Assembly (NCBI RefSeq): GCF_020103695.1 | Contig: NZ_JAHXBF010000050.1 | Span: 1-54,421 of the forward strand | Origin: Hyalangium versicolor | GTDB taxonomy: Bacteria; Myxococcota; Myxococcia; Myxococcales; Myxococcaceae | Length of the DNA stretch: 54,421 nt | Direction: 5' to 3' | In this document: positions 42,930-50,881 of the stretch, one piece after another | Layout: each line of letters begins with the position of its first letter | Position numbering within the stretch: position 1 is the stretch's first letter | The notes under the pieces: generated by a model | The model's input: only the letters and a program-made list of their open reading frames with translations | Told to the model about the DNA's origin: nothing | Databases searched by the model: none | Program-made: the position numbers and the translations under genes

Positions 42930-43892
42930 TTACTCGCCCTGCTCGATGAGCCAGCGCTCGGCCTCGATGGCGGCCATGCAGCCGGTGCCAGCGGCGGTGA
43001 TGGCCTGACGGAACACGCTGTCCTGCACATCTCCGCAGGCGAAGACACCCTCGATGTTGGTGTGCGTGCTGCCCAGCTTCGTCTTGAGGTAGCCGTTCTG
43101 GTGCGTCTCGAGCACCACCTGGAAGAGGTGGGTGGTGGGCGAGTGACCTATGGCGACGAACAGGCCCGTGGCGTTGAGAAGCTGGGTGTCGTTCGTCTTC
43201 ACGTTGCGCACCACGGCGCCCGTCATGCCCTTCTCGTTGCCCATCACTTCGTCGACCACGGAGTTCCACATGACGGTGATCTTCGGGTTCTTGAGCACGC
43301 GCTCCTGCATGATCTTCGAGGCGCGGAACGTGTCCCGGCGGTGCAGCAGGGTGACGTGGCCGACGATCTTGGCCAGGTAGGTGGCCTCCTCCATGGCTGT
43401 GTCGCCGCCGCCCACGACGAGCACGTCCTGCTTCTTGAAGAAAGCGCCGTCACAGGTGGCGCAAGCGGACACACCGCGGTTCTTGTAGGTGTCCTCACCC
43501 TTGACGCCAAGCCACCGGGCGCTGGCGCCCGTGGCGATGATGACCGTCTCGGAGCGATAGCTGAGGCTCTCGCCCTGGATGAGGAAGGGGCGGGAGGACA
43601 GGTCCACCTTGACGACGTTCTCCATGTGGATGCGAGTACCGAAGCGCTCGGCCTGCTTCTGGAAGCGCTCCATGAGCTCGGGGCCGGTGATGCCCTCGGG
43701 GAAGCCGGGATAATTCTCTACATCGGTGGTGATCATGAGCTGGCCACCGGGCACGCGCTGAGGGTCCTCGAGCGTGGGTCCGCCCGCGAACATGACGGGC
43801 TCCAGGTTGGCGCGTGCGGCATAGATGGCCGCGGTGTAACCCGCAGGCCCTGAGCCGATAATGGTCACCTTGTTGATCTTCTCGTCCGCCAC
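42930..43892 (-). CDS. trxB: Thioredoxin reductase TrxB
   Basis: A 320-residue flavoprotein that uses NADPH to reduce thioredoxin. FAD motif GSGPAGYTAAIYA (about 13-25), redox pair C144 and C147 (ACATCDGAFF), NADPH motif GGGDTA (161-166) and C-terminal CGDV with the FAD O2' site. Length is standard. Divergent from the cyclic-nucleotide-binding gene across 74 bases. Confidence 0.95.
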   Translation of the reverse strand: MADEKINKVTIIGSGPAGYTAAIYAARANLEPVMFAGGPTLEDPQRVPGGQLMITTDVENYPGFPEGITGPELMERFQKQAERFGTRIHMENVVKVDLSSRPFLIQGESLSYRSETVIIATGASARWLGVKGEDTYKNRGVSACATCDGAFFKKQDVLVVGGGDTAMEEATYLAKIVGHVTLLHRRDTFRASKIMQERVLKNPKITVMWNSVVDEVMGNEKGMTGAVVRNVKTNDTQLLNATGLFVAIGHSPTTHLFQVVLETHQNGYLKTKLGSTHTNIEGVFACGDVQDSVFRQAITAAGTGCMAAIEAERWLIEQGE

Positions 43893-43966
43893 GACTGTAG
43901 CTCCTGCCGGAAGGGGGGGCCGGAAAGTACCAGAGCGCCTTGAGCGCGTGGTACGAAGGTGACTGC

Positions 43967-44425
43967 ATGGATGCTTCCTTCCTCAAAAAGGTTGCGCTCT
44001 TCGAGGGCTTGACTCAGGGGCAGCTTGCCAAGGTGGCCTCCATCGCCCAACCCAAGCAGTACGAGGGGGGTGCCTTCATCTTCCGGGAGGGGGATGGAGG
44101 TCAGGAGATGTATGTCATCGCCGAGGGGCGGGTGCGCATCTCGAAGAACGTGCCGGGGATTGGGGAGGAGGCGCTGGCGATCCTGGAAAAGGGCCAGTAT
44201 TTCGGGGAGATGGCCGTCATCGACGACCACCCGCGCTCGGCGGATGCCATTGCCCACACGCCGTGTACGTTGTGGGCCATCGAGCGGGCGAAGCTGGACC
44301 AGCTGATGTTCACCGACAAGGACTTGGCCTACGTGCTGCTGTGGACGTTCGTCCGCACCCTGTCCGAGCGGCTCCGGGAGACGGGGGACAAGATCAAGGC
44401 CTTCTTCGCCATCTCGCGCTTCTAA
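43967..44425 (+). CDS. Cyclic-nucleotide-binding domain protein
   Basis: A 152-residue cNMP-binding protein without a DNA-binding part. LFEGLTQGQLAKVA and FIFREGDGGQEMYVIAEGRVRIS lead into the phosphate-binding cassette FGEMAVIDDHPRSADAIA, where the Arg and Glu that contact the nucleotide are present (E and R at about 83 and 92). A single helix region follows. GAAGGTG lies six bases before the ATG at 43967. Likely a small regulatory sensor or effector of cAMP; partner unknown. Confidence 0.8.
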   Translation: MDASFLKKVALFEGLTQGQLAKVASIAQPKQYEGGAFIFREGDGGQEMYVIAEGRVRISKNVPGIGEEALAILEKGQYFGEMAVIDDHPRSADAIAHTPCTLWAIERAKLDQLMFTDKDLAYVLLWTFVRTLSERLRETGDKIKAFFAISRF

Positions 44426-44474
44426 GGGGCTGCGCCGGCCGAGATCGACCTGCTCTCCTCCTCTCTGTGCGCTG

Positions 44475-45263
44475 TCAGGAGGAAGCGTCGACGGGAGCGC
44501 CACTGAAAAGAGGTAGCAGTTTCGAAGCGACCTCATCCAGAAACGCCTGGAGTCCACTTCCCTCCCCACGAGCGCGCAGGATCGCCAGGGAGGTCAGCGT
44601 CCAGCACCGCGCCTGCCGCTCACGCTCACCCTGGGTCAGAACGTCGAGCACCCTCTTGGGGCTGCGTCGAGCGTGCTCCTTCTTGGCCCCCAGCCTGTGA
44701 GCCTCCTCGCACGGGGAGAATCCCAGTTCCTGGCGAACCTCGGCCAACCGGGCTTTCTCATCCTCCGTCTCGGGGATGAAACCAGCGAGAACCCATGCCT
44801 CACGCATGGGATCAGGGCACCCCAAGAGGATGGCCCGCTGCTCCATGCGCAGCGCCTCCTTGCGTGCCTGTTCCAGGCCCACACGCCTCGCCTCTCCCTG
44901 ATCGTCCATATCCCAGGCCAGGAGGACCACATCCACAACCGTTCCTTGCCGCACCAGCTCACGCACCACCAAGAAGGCCGTGCGCGCCATCAGGGCCCCA
45001 GCGGCCCCCGGCTGGCCATCAAAATGGCCCTGGGGTACGCGCACGCCGAGGCTTCTTGCGAGCCGGTTCAGCCTGTGCAGATCGAAGAACGCTCTTCCCT
45101 CTTCATCGCGTACCCACTCATGAAGCTGGCCGGCAACTTCGGCAGTCCCCCCAAGAAGATCGCCGAGCCAATCAGGCCCTTCCTCTCGTAGCACTCGCTC
45201 AACGAGTGCTGAGACTGTCTCGAAGTCCGGTCGGGCCTCACAAAAGACAAGCGTCCTGACCAT
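44475..45263 (-). CDS. Hypothetical partner of the ATPase, possible TOPRIM-like fold
   Basis: A 262-residue acidic protein starting two bases after the ATPase stop, so coupled. The start LVFCEARPDFETVSALVERVL has a strand ending in a Glu followed by Asp and a helix, and residues about 115-121 read AWDMDDQG; both recall the acidic E and D-x-D sites of TOPRIM or related metal-dependent nucleases, but the match is weak. G+C is lower than the surroundings. Likely a nuclease or effector of the ATPase; the alternative is an unrelated acidic metal-binding protein. Confidence 0.6.
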   Translation of the reverse strand: MVRTLVFCEARPDFETVSALVERVLREEGPDWLGDLLGGTAEVAGQLHEWVRDEEGRAFFDLHRLNRLARSLGVRVPQGHFDGQPGAAGALMARTAFLVVRELVRQGTVVDVVLLAWDMDDQGEARRVGLEQARKEALRMEQRAILLGCPDPMREAWVLAGFIPETEDEKARLAEVRQELGFSPCEEAHRLGAKKEHARRSPKRVLDVLTQGERERQARCWTLTSLAILRARGEGSGLQAFLDEVASKLLPLFSGAPVDASS

Positions 45264-45265
45264 TC

Positions 45266-46375
45266 TCAGCCCTCGCCCAGCACCCAGCGAGACTCCGGAT
45301 CGAGAGTCCAGAGCTGCCCAGCGGTGAGCATGCCTTTCAACTGCGCCGCCTGGGGGTGCTCTGAGAGTCGGCGGTACGCCACCCCTCCCTCCTCCCGAGG
45401 AGCAAAGACCAGAACATCCGAGGGCTCCATCTCATCCAGGATGTAGGGTGAGTGAGTGGTCGCGACGATCTGAACCTCAGGGAAACCCACGAGCAGATTC
45501 TTGAGCTCTCGCATGAGCTGGGCTTGAGCCTGTGGGTGAAGAGACTGATCGATGTCATCCAACAACAGGACGCGGGGGCGAGTCGGGCTGCAGAGGGCCG
45601 TCAGGAGCGCCAGGGTCACCAGAGTGCCTTCGCTGGCGGCATGAGCCGGCACGTCGGCAGCATCTTTGAAGTCCAAAAACACCTTGTTTCCAACAATCGC
45701 GGTTGCCTCGGAAGCGCCCTGCGGTATCCGAACACGCCGGACCCGCACTCGCAGAACCGACGGGACAATTCTGCGCAGCTCCGTTTCAACCTGAGCGAAA
45801 GCCTCCTCGCGTTCAAGCTTCATCGCCGCGAGCACGACCGCTGTGTTGAAACCGTCGTGCTCGACGCTGGGAGTCTCCTCGGAACTGAACGAGACATCGG
45901 CGATCCTGCGGGCATCGAACCGGTAGAGCACGGCCGAGCCAATCAACTGGTTGAACTGGGAGTTTCGTCCCCAGACCTCCCGCAGGGGCGCCTGGATGCG
46001 GGCCTGCTGGACTTGAACATCGCTGTCCTCCACAGCCCATGTTCCGAGCACGAACGCCTCTTGCCCCAAGCCTTGAGGAAGTATGCTCACAGAGACGTGA
46101 GCCATGGCATCACCGGCGCCCTCCAGGTGAAGCAACCCGTCCACGGACAGGATGGGAGGTGTAGGGCTGGCGCGACGCTGGAAATCTTGAGGGTTGAAGT
46201 CGTCACGAAGCACCCCCGCAGGTGACTCGTTCACCAGTCGCGACAACAACTCAAGGGCCTGGAGCACACTGCTCTTCCCCGAGCCGTTCGGCCCCACGAG
46301 TACCGTGAAGCGGCCGAGTGGCACCGTGGTGTCCCCATGCCCTTTGAAGTTCTGAAGCCGAATCGACTTGATCAT
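45266..46375 (-). CDS. AAA-family ATPase (RecF/OLD-like)
   Basis: A 369-residue ATPase with an ABC-type head. Walker A is GPNGSGKSS (28-36), from a RecF-style start IKSIRLQNFKGHG. Later come ASEGTLVTLALLTAL, Walker B VLLLDDIDQSLHP (Asp in place of the usual second Glu), and ATTHSPYILDEM. A long coiled insertion is not evident, so it is nearer to the OLD/RecF group than to SMC. The paired small gene and the lower G+C (some lines near 50%) fit a mobile defence module. Confidence 0.8.
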   Translation of the reverse strand: MIKSIRLQNFKGHGDTTVPLGRFTVLVGPNGSGKSSVLQALELLSRLVNESPAGVLRDDFNPQDFQRRASPTPPILSVDGLLHLEGAGDAMAHVSVSILPQGLGQEAFVLGTWAVEDSDVQVQQARIQAPLREVWGRNSQFNQLIGSAVLYRFDARRIADVSFSSEETPSVEHDGFNTAVVLAAMKLEREEAFAQVETELRRIVPSVLRVRVRRVRIPQGASEATAIVGNKVFLDFKDAADVPAHAASEGTLVTLALLTALCSPTRPRVLLLDDIDQSLHPQAQAQLMRELKNLLVGFPEVQIVATTHSPYILDEMEPSDVLVFAPREEGGVAYRRLSEHPQAAQLKGMLTAGQLWTLDPESRWVLGEG

Positions 46376-46433
46376 GCCCGCAGGCTTTCCCTCTCGAAAT
46401 CGAGGCAGGTTAACCTACTCTCCAGAGGGCTCC

Positions 46434-47354
46434 ATGACTGAAACGTACCGAATCGCACGGCTCCCCATCCGCCTGCGAGGCTACATCGCGCCGGATACCC
46501 GCTCGCAGTTCGAGGGCTATGTCGAGCCTGGCCGCTACTACGTGCTCGAGGAGAAGCGGAACTTCCCCAACCCGGACACCGACTACGTGCGGCTCGAAGT
46601 CCCCACGCTGACCGCGCTCGACTCGTGGATCTGCTCGCGCTGGCGCACGCAAAAGTACGCGGAGCTCCGCGACGAGGAGAAGCCCCCTCCCGCCCCGCGC
46701 ATCTCCTTCAAGGATGACCCCCTCGCCATCCCCGAGGACCGGCTCGTCACCCTCCTCGAGAACTTCAAGAGCTACCGCTACGATCTCGACCAGGCGCGCT
46801 ACCCATGGCCGCTCCCGGGCATCCAGCTCCCCTTGGCCCCGCCCCAGACCAACAACTGCTGCACCTTCGTCGAGGCGCTCGTGGTCAAGGCCTTCGCCGA
46901 CGAGCACGGCCAGACCCTCGAGTGGAACCCCACCCGCCACCGGCAGATGATGATCGTCTCCACCGAGGACTTCTTCTCTCCCGTCACGGCGGCCATCGAG
47001 AGCGGAATGGGCCTCCATGCCCCCTCGGCGGATGTGCCTCCACATCCGTGGACGTTGATCCAGGGCTGGCGCAACCAGTGGCGCTCGGGCCACACGTTCC
47101 TGATCGTCGACCACCACTCAGACACCGACAAGGTCCTCATCCTGGAGTCCAACTCCGCCTACGGGCTGGACGGCGTGGGCTACCGAGGCATCGGCATGCT
47201 GCGAGACAAGGGCCTGCGTCCACCCGCTCAGTGGTGGAAGCTCGAGGACGTGTGGACCTGGCGCCGCGTCCAGTCCACGTACCTCTTCCGGCAACAGGCC
47301 TGGCTCAAGGTCAAGAACCGCACGCTCTCCGGGCTCGAAGGCGCCACCAGCTGA
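46434..47354 (+). CDS. Cysteine-hydrolase-fold protein of unknown role
   Basis: A 306-residue protein beginning MTETYRI. C142/C143 in TNNCCTFVEALVVKAF and H220 in SGHTFLIVDHH give a Cys-then-His order like NlpC/P60 or CHAP amidases, with ILESNSAYGLDG nearby supplying a polar residue. No signal peptide, so cytoplasmic. The first 100 residues form a beta-rich unit (YYVLEEKRNF, DYVRLEVP) of the OB or SH3 type. The fold assignment rests on motif order only. Its start lies 58 bases after the ATPase start, divergent. Confidence 0.6.
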   Translation: MTETYRIARLPIRLRGYIAPDTRSQFEGYVEPGRYYVLEEKRNFPNPDTDYVRLEVPTLTALDSWICSRWRTQKYAELRDEEKPPPAPRISFKDDPLAIPEDRLVTLLENFKSYRYDLDQARYPWPLPGIQLPLAPPQTNNCCTFVEALVVKAFADEHGQTLEWNPTRHRQMMIVSTEDFFSPVTAAIESGMGLHAPSADVPPHPWTLIQGWRNQWRSGHTFLIVDHHSDTDKVLILESNSAYGLDGVGYRGIGMLRDKGLRPPAQWWKLEDVWTWRRVQSTYLFRQQAWLKVKNRTLSGLEGATS

Positions 47355-47363
47355 CCCCCATCC

Positions 47364-48176
47364 ATGGATCCACTCTGGATGCTCGAAGCGCCCTCCCCGC
47401 CCGCGGATGCCCGCATCCCGTACGGGGAGCATGCCTACCAGTTCGGAGATCTCCGCCTGCCTCCGGGCCCCGGGCCTCACCCCATCGTCGTCATGGTGCA
47501 CGGAGGCTTCTGGCGCGCCCGGTACGATCTCGAACACGTGGGCCACCTGTGCGCGGACCTCACGCGGCGCGGCTACGCCACCTGGAGCCTCGAATACCGC
47601 CGCGTCGGCCACGAGGACGGAGGCTGGCCCGGCACCTTCGAGGATGTCGCGCGCGGAATGGACTTCCTGCCCACCCTGGCGAAGTCCCACCCGTTGGACC
47701 TCTCACGCACGGTGGTCATGGGACACTCCGCGGGCGGCCACCTGGCCCTCTGGCTCTCCGGGCGCCGCCGCCTGCCTCCTGACAGTCCGCTCTCCCGCCC
47801 GGATCCCTTCATCCCTCGCGGAGCCGTATCACTCGCCGGCGTGGTGGACCTGGTGCGCGCCCAGGAATTGCGGCTTGGCAATGACATCGTGACCGAGTTC
47901 CTCGGAGGCCCACCCGCCCAGGTCCCCGAGCGCTATCGGCTCGGCTCTCCCTCCGCGCTCGTGCCACTGGGCATCAAGCAGGTGCTCATCCACGGAACCA
48001 AGGATGACACGGTGCCGGACTCCCTCAGCGCGGACTACCACGCCCGCGCCACAGCGCTCGGAGACGACGTCCGGCTCATCCTGCTCCCGGGAGCTGGCCA
48101 CTTCGAGGTCATCAACCCGCTCGCGCGCGAGTGGCCTCAGCTCGTCGAAGCGCTCGCCTCGCTCACCGGCTCTTGA
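47364..48176 (+). CDS. Alpha/beta hydrolase
   Basis: A 270-residue esterase/peptidase-fold enzyme. The oxyanion motif HGGFW (46-50) belongs to the hormone-sensitive-lipase-like group, the nucleophile S122 lies in MGHSAGGH, the acid is D214 or D215 in GTKDDTVP and the base H246 in GAGHFEV. Short sequence and lack of signal suggest cytoplasmic activity on small esters or dipeptides. Its last 14 bases overlap the convergent MarR gene. It starts nine bases after the preceding gene, so they form one operon. Confidence 0.85.
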   Translation: MDPLWMLEAPSPPADARIPYGEHAYQFGDLRLPPGPGPHPIVVMVHGGFWRARYDLEHVGHLCADLTRRGYATWSLEYRRVGHEDGGWPGTFEDVARGMDFLPTLAKSHPLDLSRTVVMGHSAGGHLALWLSGRRRLPPDSPLSRPDPFIPRGAVSLAGVVDLVRAQELRLGNDIVTEFLGGPPAQVPERYRLGSPSALVPLGIKQVLIHGTKDDTVPDSLSADYHARATALGDDVRLILLPGAGHFEVINPLAREWPQLVEALASLTGS

Positions 48177-49260
48177 TGCTCAGGTTGCTGGCGCCGCCCG
48201 TCAGCTCGAAGTCGTACCGGTCCACCGCGCTCTTGAAGTCCGGGGTCTCCAGGCTCATCTGCCCGCCCACAGCGCCCAGATACTGCTCCTTGAAGAGCAA
48301 GGCGCTGGCGCCTCCCTTCAACTGCAGCCGCGCGGCCGCCGTCGCGGGGAGCGTAAAGGAGATGTCACTGGCGCCCCCCACGATGCGGACCGGGACGGTG
48401 CCCGAGGGCGGAGGCAGCGCCACCGCCGTCTGACTGGCACCGGACGACACCTCGAGCGACTCCAGCCGCGCATCCGCCAGGTTGGCGTCCAGCTTCGATA
48501 CGCCGCCCTTCAGCTCGAGCCTCCAGGGGATGGAGGCATTGAGGACGATGTCCGCGCTCAGCTTGCGCCAGTCGAGCAGTGAGAAGCGCTGGTACTGGAT
48601 GGAGACGGTGCCATCCTCCTCCTTCACGGTGGGCGGCTTGCCCTCGAAGCGCGCGGCGAACAGATCCGCCATGGCCGGCTCGGCCCGCAGCGTGACGTGC
48701 GAGGCCCCCGAGGTGAACTTCAGGCGCGCCCCCGTCAGCCCTCGGAGCGGGAGCGAGACCTCGCCGGGCGCGCTCGTTCCCCGAGCCCCCGTCTGGGCCC
48801 GCAGCTTCACCGTCTCCTCGCGGAACAGCTCCGCGCTCCGGTGCAGGAAGTCCAGGATCGCGTCCAACTGGTCGCCCGTGTAGCTGGAGATCAACGCCTC
48901 CAGCGCGTCCCGTGAGCTGCCCGCCACCTCATCGAACGCGCTGTCGTTGCGAGGCGTCACCTCGATGAAGACGTGCCGCCGATCCTTGGGATCGCGCACG
49001 CGCCGGGCCCACCCGCCCTTCTCCAGCCGATCGATGAGCCCGGTGATGGCCCCGGACGTCAGCCCGGTCAGCTCGGCCAGGCGGCCGGCGGTCACCGGGC
49101 CCGTGCGCTCCAGGATGCTCAGGCACTTCAGGTCCGTGAGGGTCATCCCCAGCCGGTCCGCCAGCGCCTGACTGAAGAAGACGTCCTGGTCGCTGAAGTC
49201 CCTCAGCTCCCGCCGAACCGCCTCGAACAACTCCGAGCGCTTTCCCTCACCACTTGACAT
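48163..49260 (-). CDS. MarR regulator fused to a C-terminal beta-repeat domain
   Basis: A 365-residue protein. Residues 1-150 are a MarR winged helix: LTDLKCLSILERTGPVTAGRL, then TSGAITGLIDRLE and the wing DPKDRRHVFIEVTP. A short linker (151-167) leads to a beta-domain (168-365) with repeated G-G-A-S/S-G-A-S units (FTSGASHVTL, SSGASQTAVAL, VGGASDISF, LKGGASALLF, TGGASNLSI). The same domain forms the divergent neighbour at 49388. MarR proteins normally sense small ligands; a fused solenoid domain is unusual and may sense the neighbour or a ligand. The operator candidate lies 30 bases upstream. Confidence 0.85.
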   Translation of the reverse strand: MSSGEGKRSELFEAVRRELRDFSDQDVFFSQALADRLGMTLTDLKCLSILERTGPVTAGRLAELTGLTSGAITGLIDRLEKGGWARRVRDPKDRRHVFIEVTPRNDSAFDEVAGSSRDALEALISSYTGDQLDAILDFLHRSAELFREETVKLRAQTGARGTSAPGEVSLPLRGLTGARLKFTSGASHVTLRAEPAMADLFAARFEGKPPTVKEEDGTVSIQYQRFSLLDWRKLSADIVLNASIPWRLELKGGVSKLDANLADARLESLEVSSGASQTAVALPPPSGTVPVRIVGGASDISFTLPATAAARLQLKGGASALLFKEQYLGAVGGQMSLETPDFKSAVDRYDFELTGGASNLSIKSR

Positions 49261-49289
49261 GGCCCACTGACCCTCTTACCGTCAGAACA

Positions 49290-49304
49290 TCTTAGTCACT
49301 AAGA
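49290..49304. promoter_or_regulatory. MarR-type operator candidate
   Basis: TCTTAG-TCA-CTAAGA is a perfect inverted repeat of 6-bp arms with a 3-base spacer, between the divergent MarR gene and the beta-domain gene, 30 bases from the first and 84 from the second. ATCTT occurs again just to the right (49306-49310). Dyads of this size are usual MarR sites. Confidence 0.55.
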
Positions 49305-49387
49305 CATCTTGCCACTGAGCATTCAGGGGCAGCAACCTGGAGACAGGTTACCAGAAGCTCTCTCCGAGGAAACCCAGAGGAAACCGT

Positions 49388-50095
49388 ATGAACGCGTCCC
49401 ATCATGAAGGTCCGGTGTCGGGTGAGTCTCAGTCCTACCCTGGAGCACATAGGGGAGACTTCTCCGACGAGTCGCACATCATCTCTGCGCCGCTGGGCTC
49501 GGTGAGCCAGGGGCTGCTGAGGTTCACGAGCGGGGCTTCGCAGGTCAGCCTGCACGTGGAGCCGGAGATGCCGGAACTGTTCCGAGCCCGGTGCGCGGGC
49601 CCCTCGCCCCAGGTCCGGGTGAACGGGGGCGCGGTCACCTTCCAGTACCCGTTCTCGTGGGCGGACTTCTTCAGGCACGTGATGACGTGGGGAAGCCACG
49701 GGCTGGAGCTCACGCTCAACGGTTCGATCCCCTGGCAGCTCGAGTTCGGCGGAGGCGTGTCGAACATCATGGGGGACCTGAGCCAGCTGCGGCTCGGGGC
49801 GCTGGACGTGTCGGGGGGAGCCAGCCAGCTGTCGCTTCGGCTGCCGAAGCCGTCGGGCATCGTGCCCATCCAGATCCACGGCGGGGTGAGCCACGCGACG
49901 TTCCACCGGCCCGTGGGCACTGCGGCGCGCCTGGAGATCAACGGGGGCGCAGCCTGGCTGTCGTTCGACGGCAACCAGCTGGGCTCGGTGGGTGAGTACA
50001 CGCGGCTGGAGAGCCACGCCATCGAGGATCGGCTCTCGCGCTACGAGCTCAAGGTCAGCGGCGGAGCCAGCCACATCACCATGGACACGCGCTGA
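49388..50095 (+). CDS. Stand-alone beta-repeat protein, paralogue of the MarR fusion tail
   Basis: A 235-residue protein with a His/Ser/Asp-rich head (about 1-35) and then the same domain as residues 168-365 of the MarR fusion: FTSGASQVSLHVEP, LFRARC, then GSIPWQLEFGGGVSN, VSGGASQLSL, and PSGIVPIQIHGGVSHATF. No signal peptide. It is the first gene of the export operon, 42 bases ahead of the ABC ATPase. The pairing suggests that regulator and protein bind the same ligand, or each other. The domain resembles DUF4097-like beta-solenoids. Confidence 0.75.
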   Translation: MNASHHEGPVSGESQSYPGAHRGDFSDESHIISAPLGSVSQGLLRFTSGASQVSLHVEPEMPELFRARCAGPSPQVRVNGGAVTFQYPFSWADFFRHVMTWGSHGLELTLNGSIPWQLEFGGGVSNIMGDLSQLRLGALDVSGGASQLSLRLPKPSGIVPIQIHGGVSHATFHRPVGTAARLEINGGAAWLSFDGNQLGSVGEYTRLESHAIEDRLSRYELKVSGGASHITMDTR

Positions 50096-50137
50096 GCGCC
50101 CTCTCCTTCCACCCGCCTCCCTTCGAGACCCTCTCAT

Positions 50138-50881
50138 ATGTCTCCCTCTTCTGATCCCATCGTCTCCATCAATGAAGTGACCAAGGACTACCGCTTGGGC
50201 AAGGTGGAGGTTCCCGCGCTGCGCGGAGTCTCCCTGCAGGTGTACCCGGGAGAGTTCATCTCTATCGCTGGGCCGTCCGGCAGCGGCAAGACGACGCTGT
50301 TGAACCTGATTGGCTGCGTGGACACGGCGACCTCCGGCGTGGTGAAGGTGGCCGGCAAGGACACCAAGCTGTTGCAGGAGAGCCAGCTGACGAACCTGAG
50401 GCTGCACACCATCGGGTTCATCTTCCAGAGCTTCAACCTGGTGTCGGTGCTCAGCGTCTTCCAGAACGTGGAGTTCCCGCTGCTGTTGCAGAAGAAGCTC
50501 AACGCGAGCGAGCGGCGCGGGCGGGTGATGGCGCTGCTGGAGCAGGTGGGGCTGGCGGGCCATGCGAAGCACCGGCCCAACGAACTGTCCGGAGGCCAGC
50601 GCCAGCGTGTGGCGGTGGCTCGGGCGCTGGTGACACAGCCTCAGATCGTCCTGGCGGATGAGCCGACGGCGAACCTGGACTCGGTGACGGGCCAGCAGAT
50701 CATCGACCTGATGAAGGAGATGAACCGCGAGCGCGGCACCACCTTCATCTTCTCCACGCATGACGCGAAGGTGATGACGCATGCCAGCGCGGTGGTGCGG
50801 CTGAAGGACGGGAAGATCCTCGACCGCGTCACGCCCGCCGAGGTGGGCATGGCGATGGCGTCTGGGGCGGAGGCGCACTGA
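50138..50881 (+). CDS. ABC transporter ATP-binding protein (LolD/MacB type)
   Basis: A 247-residue ATPase with Walker A GPSGSGKTT, Q-loop in FIFQSFNLVSVLSVFQNVEFPLL, signature LSGGQRQRVAVARAL, Walker B VLADEPTANLD and the His switch in STHD. The FQSFNL and VEFPL patterns are those of LolD, FtsE and MacB ATPases. It overlaps the first permease gene by one base (TGATG) and should power the two permeases. Confidence 0.9.
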   Translation: MSPSSDPIVSINEVTKDYRLGKVEVPALRGVSLQVYPGEFISIAGPSGSGKTTLLNLIGCVDTATSGVVKVAGKDTKLLQESQLTNLRLHTIGFIFQSFNLVSVLSVFQNVEFPLLLQKKLNASERRGRVMALLEQVGLAGHAKHRPNELSGGQRQRVAVARALVTQPQIVLADEPTANLDSVTGQQIIDLMKEMNRERGTTFIFSTHDAKVMTHASAVVRLKDGKILDRVTPAEVGMAMASGAEAH

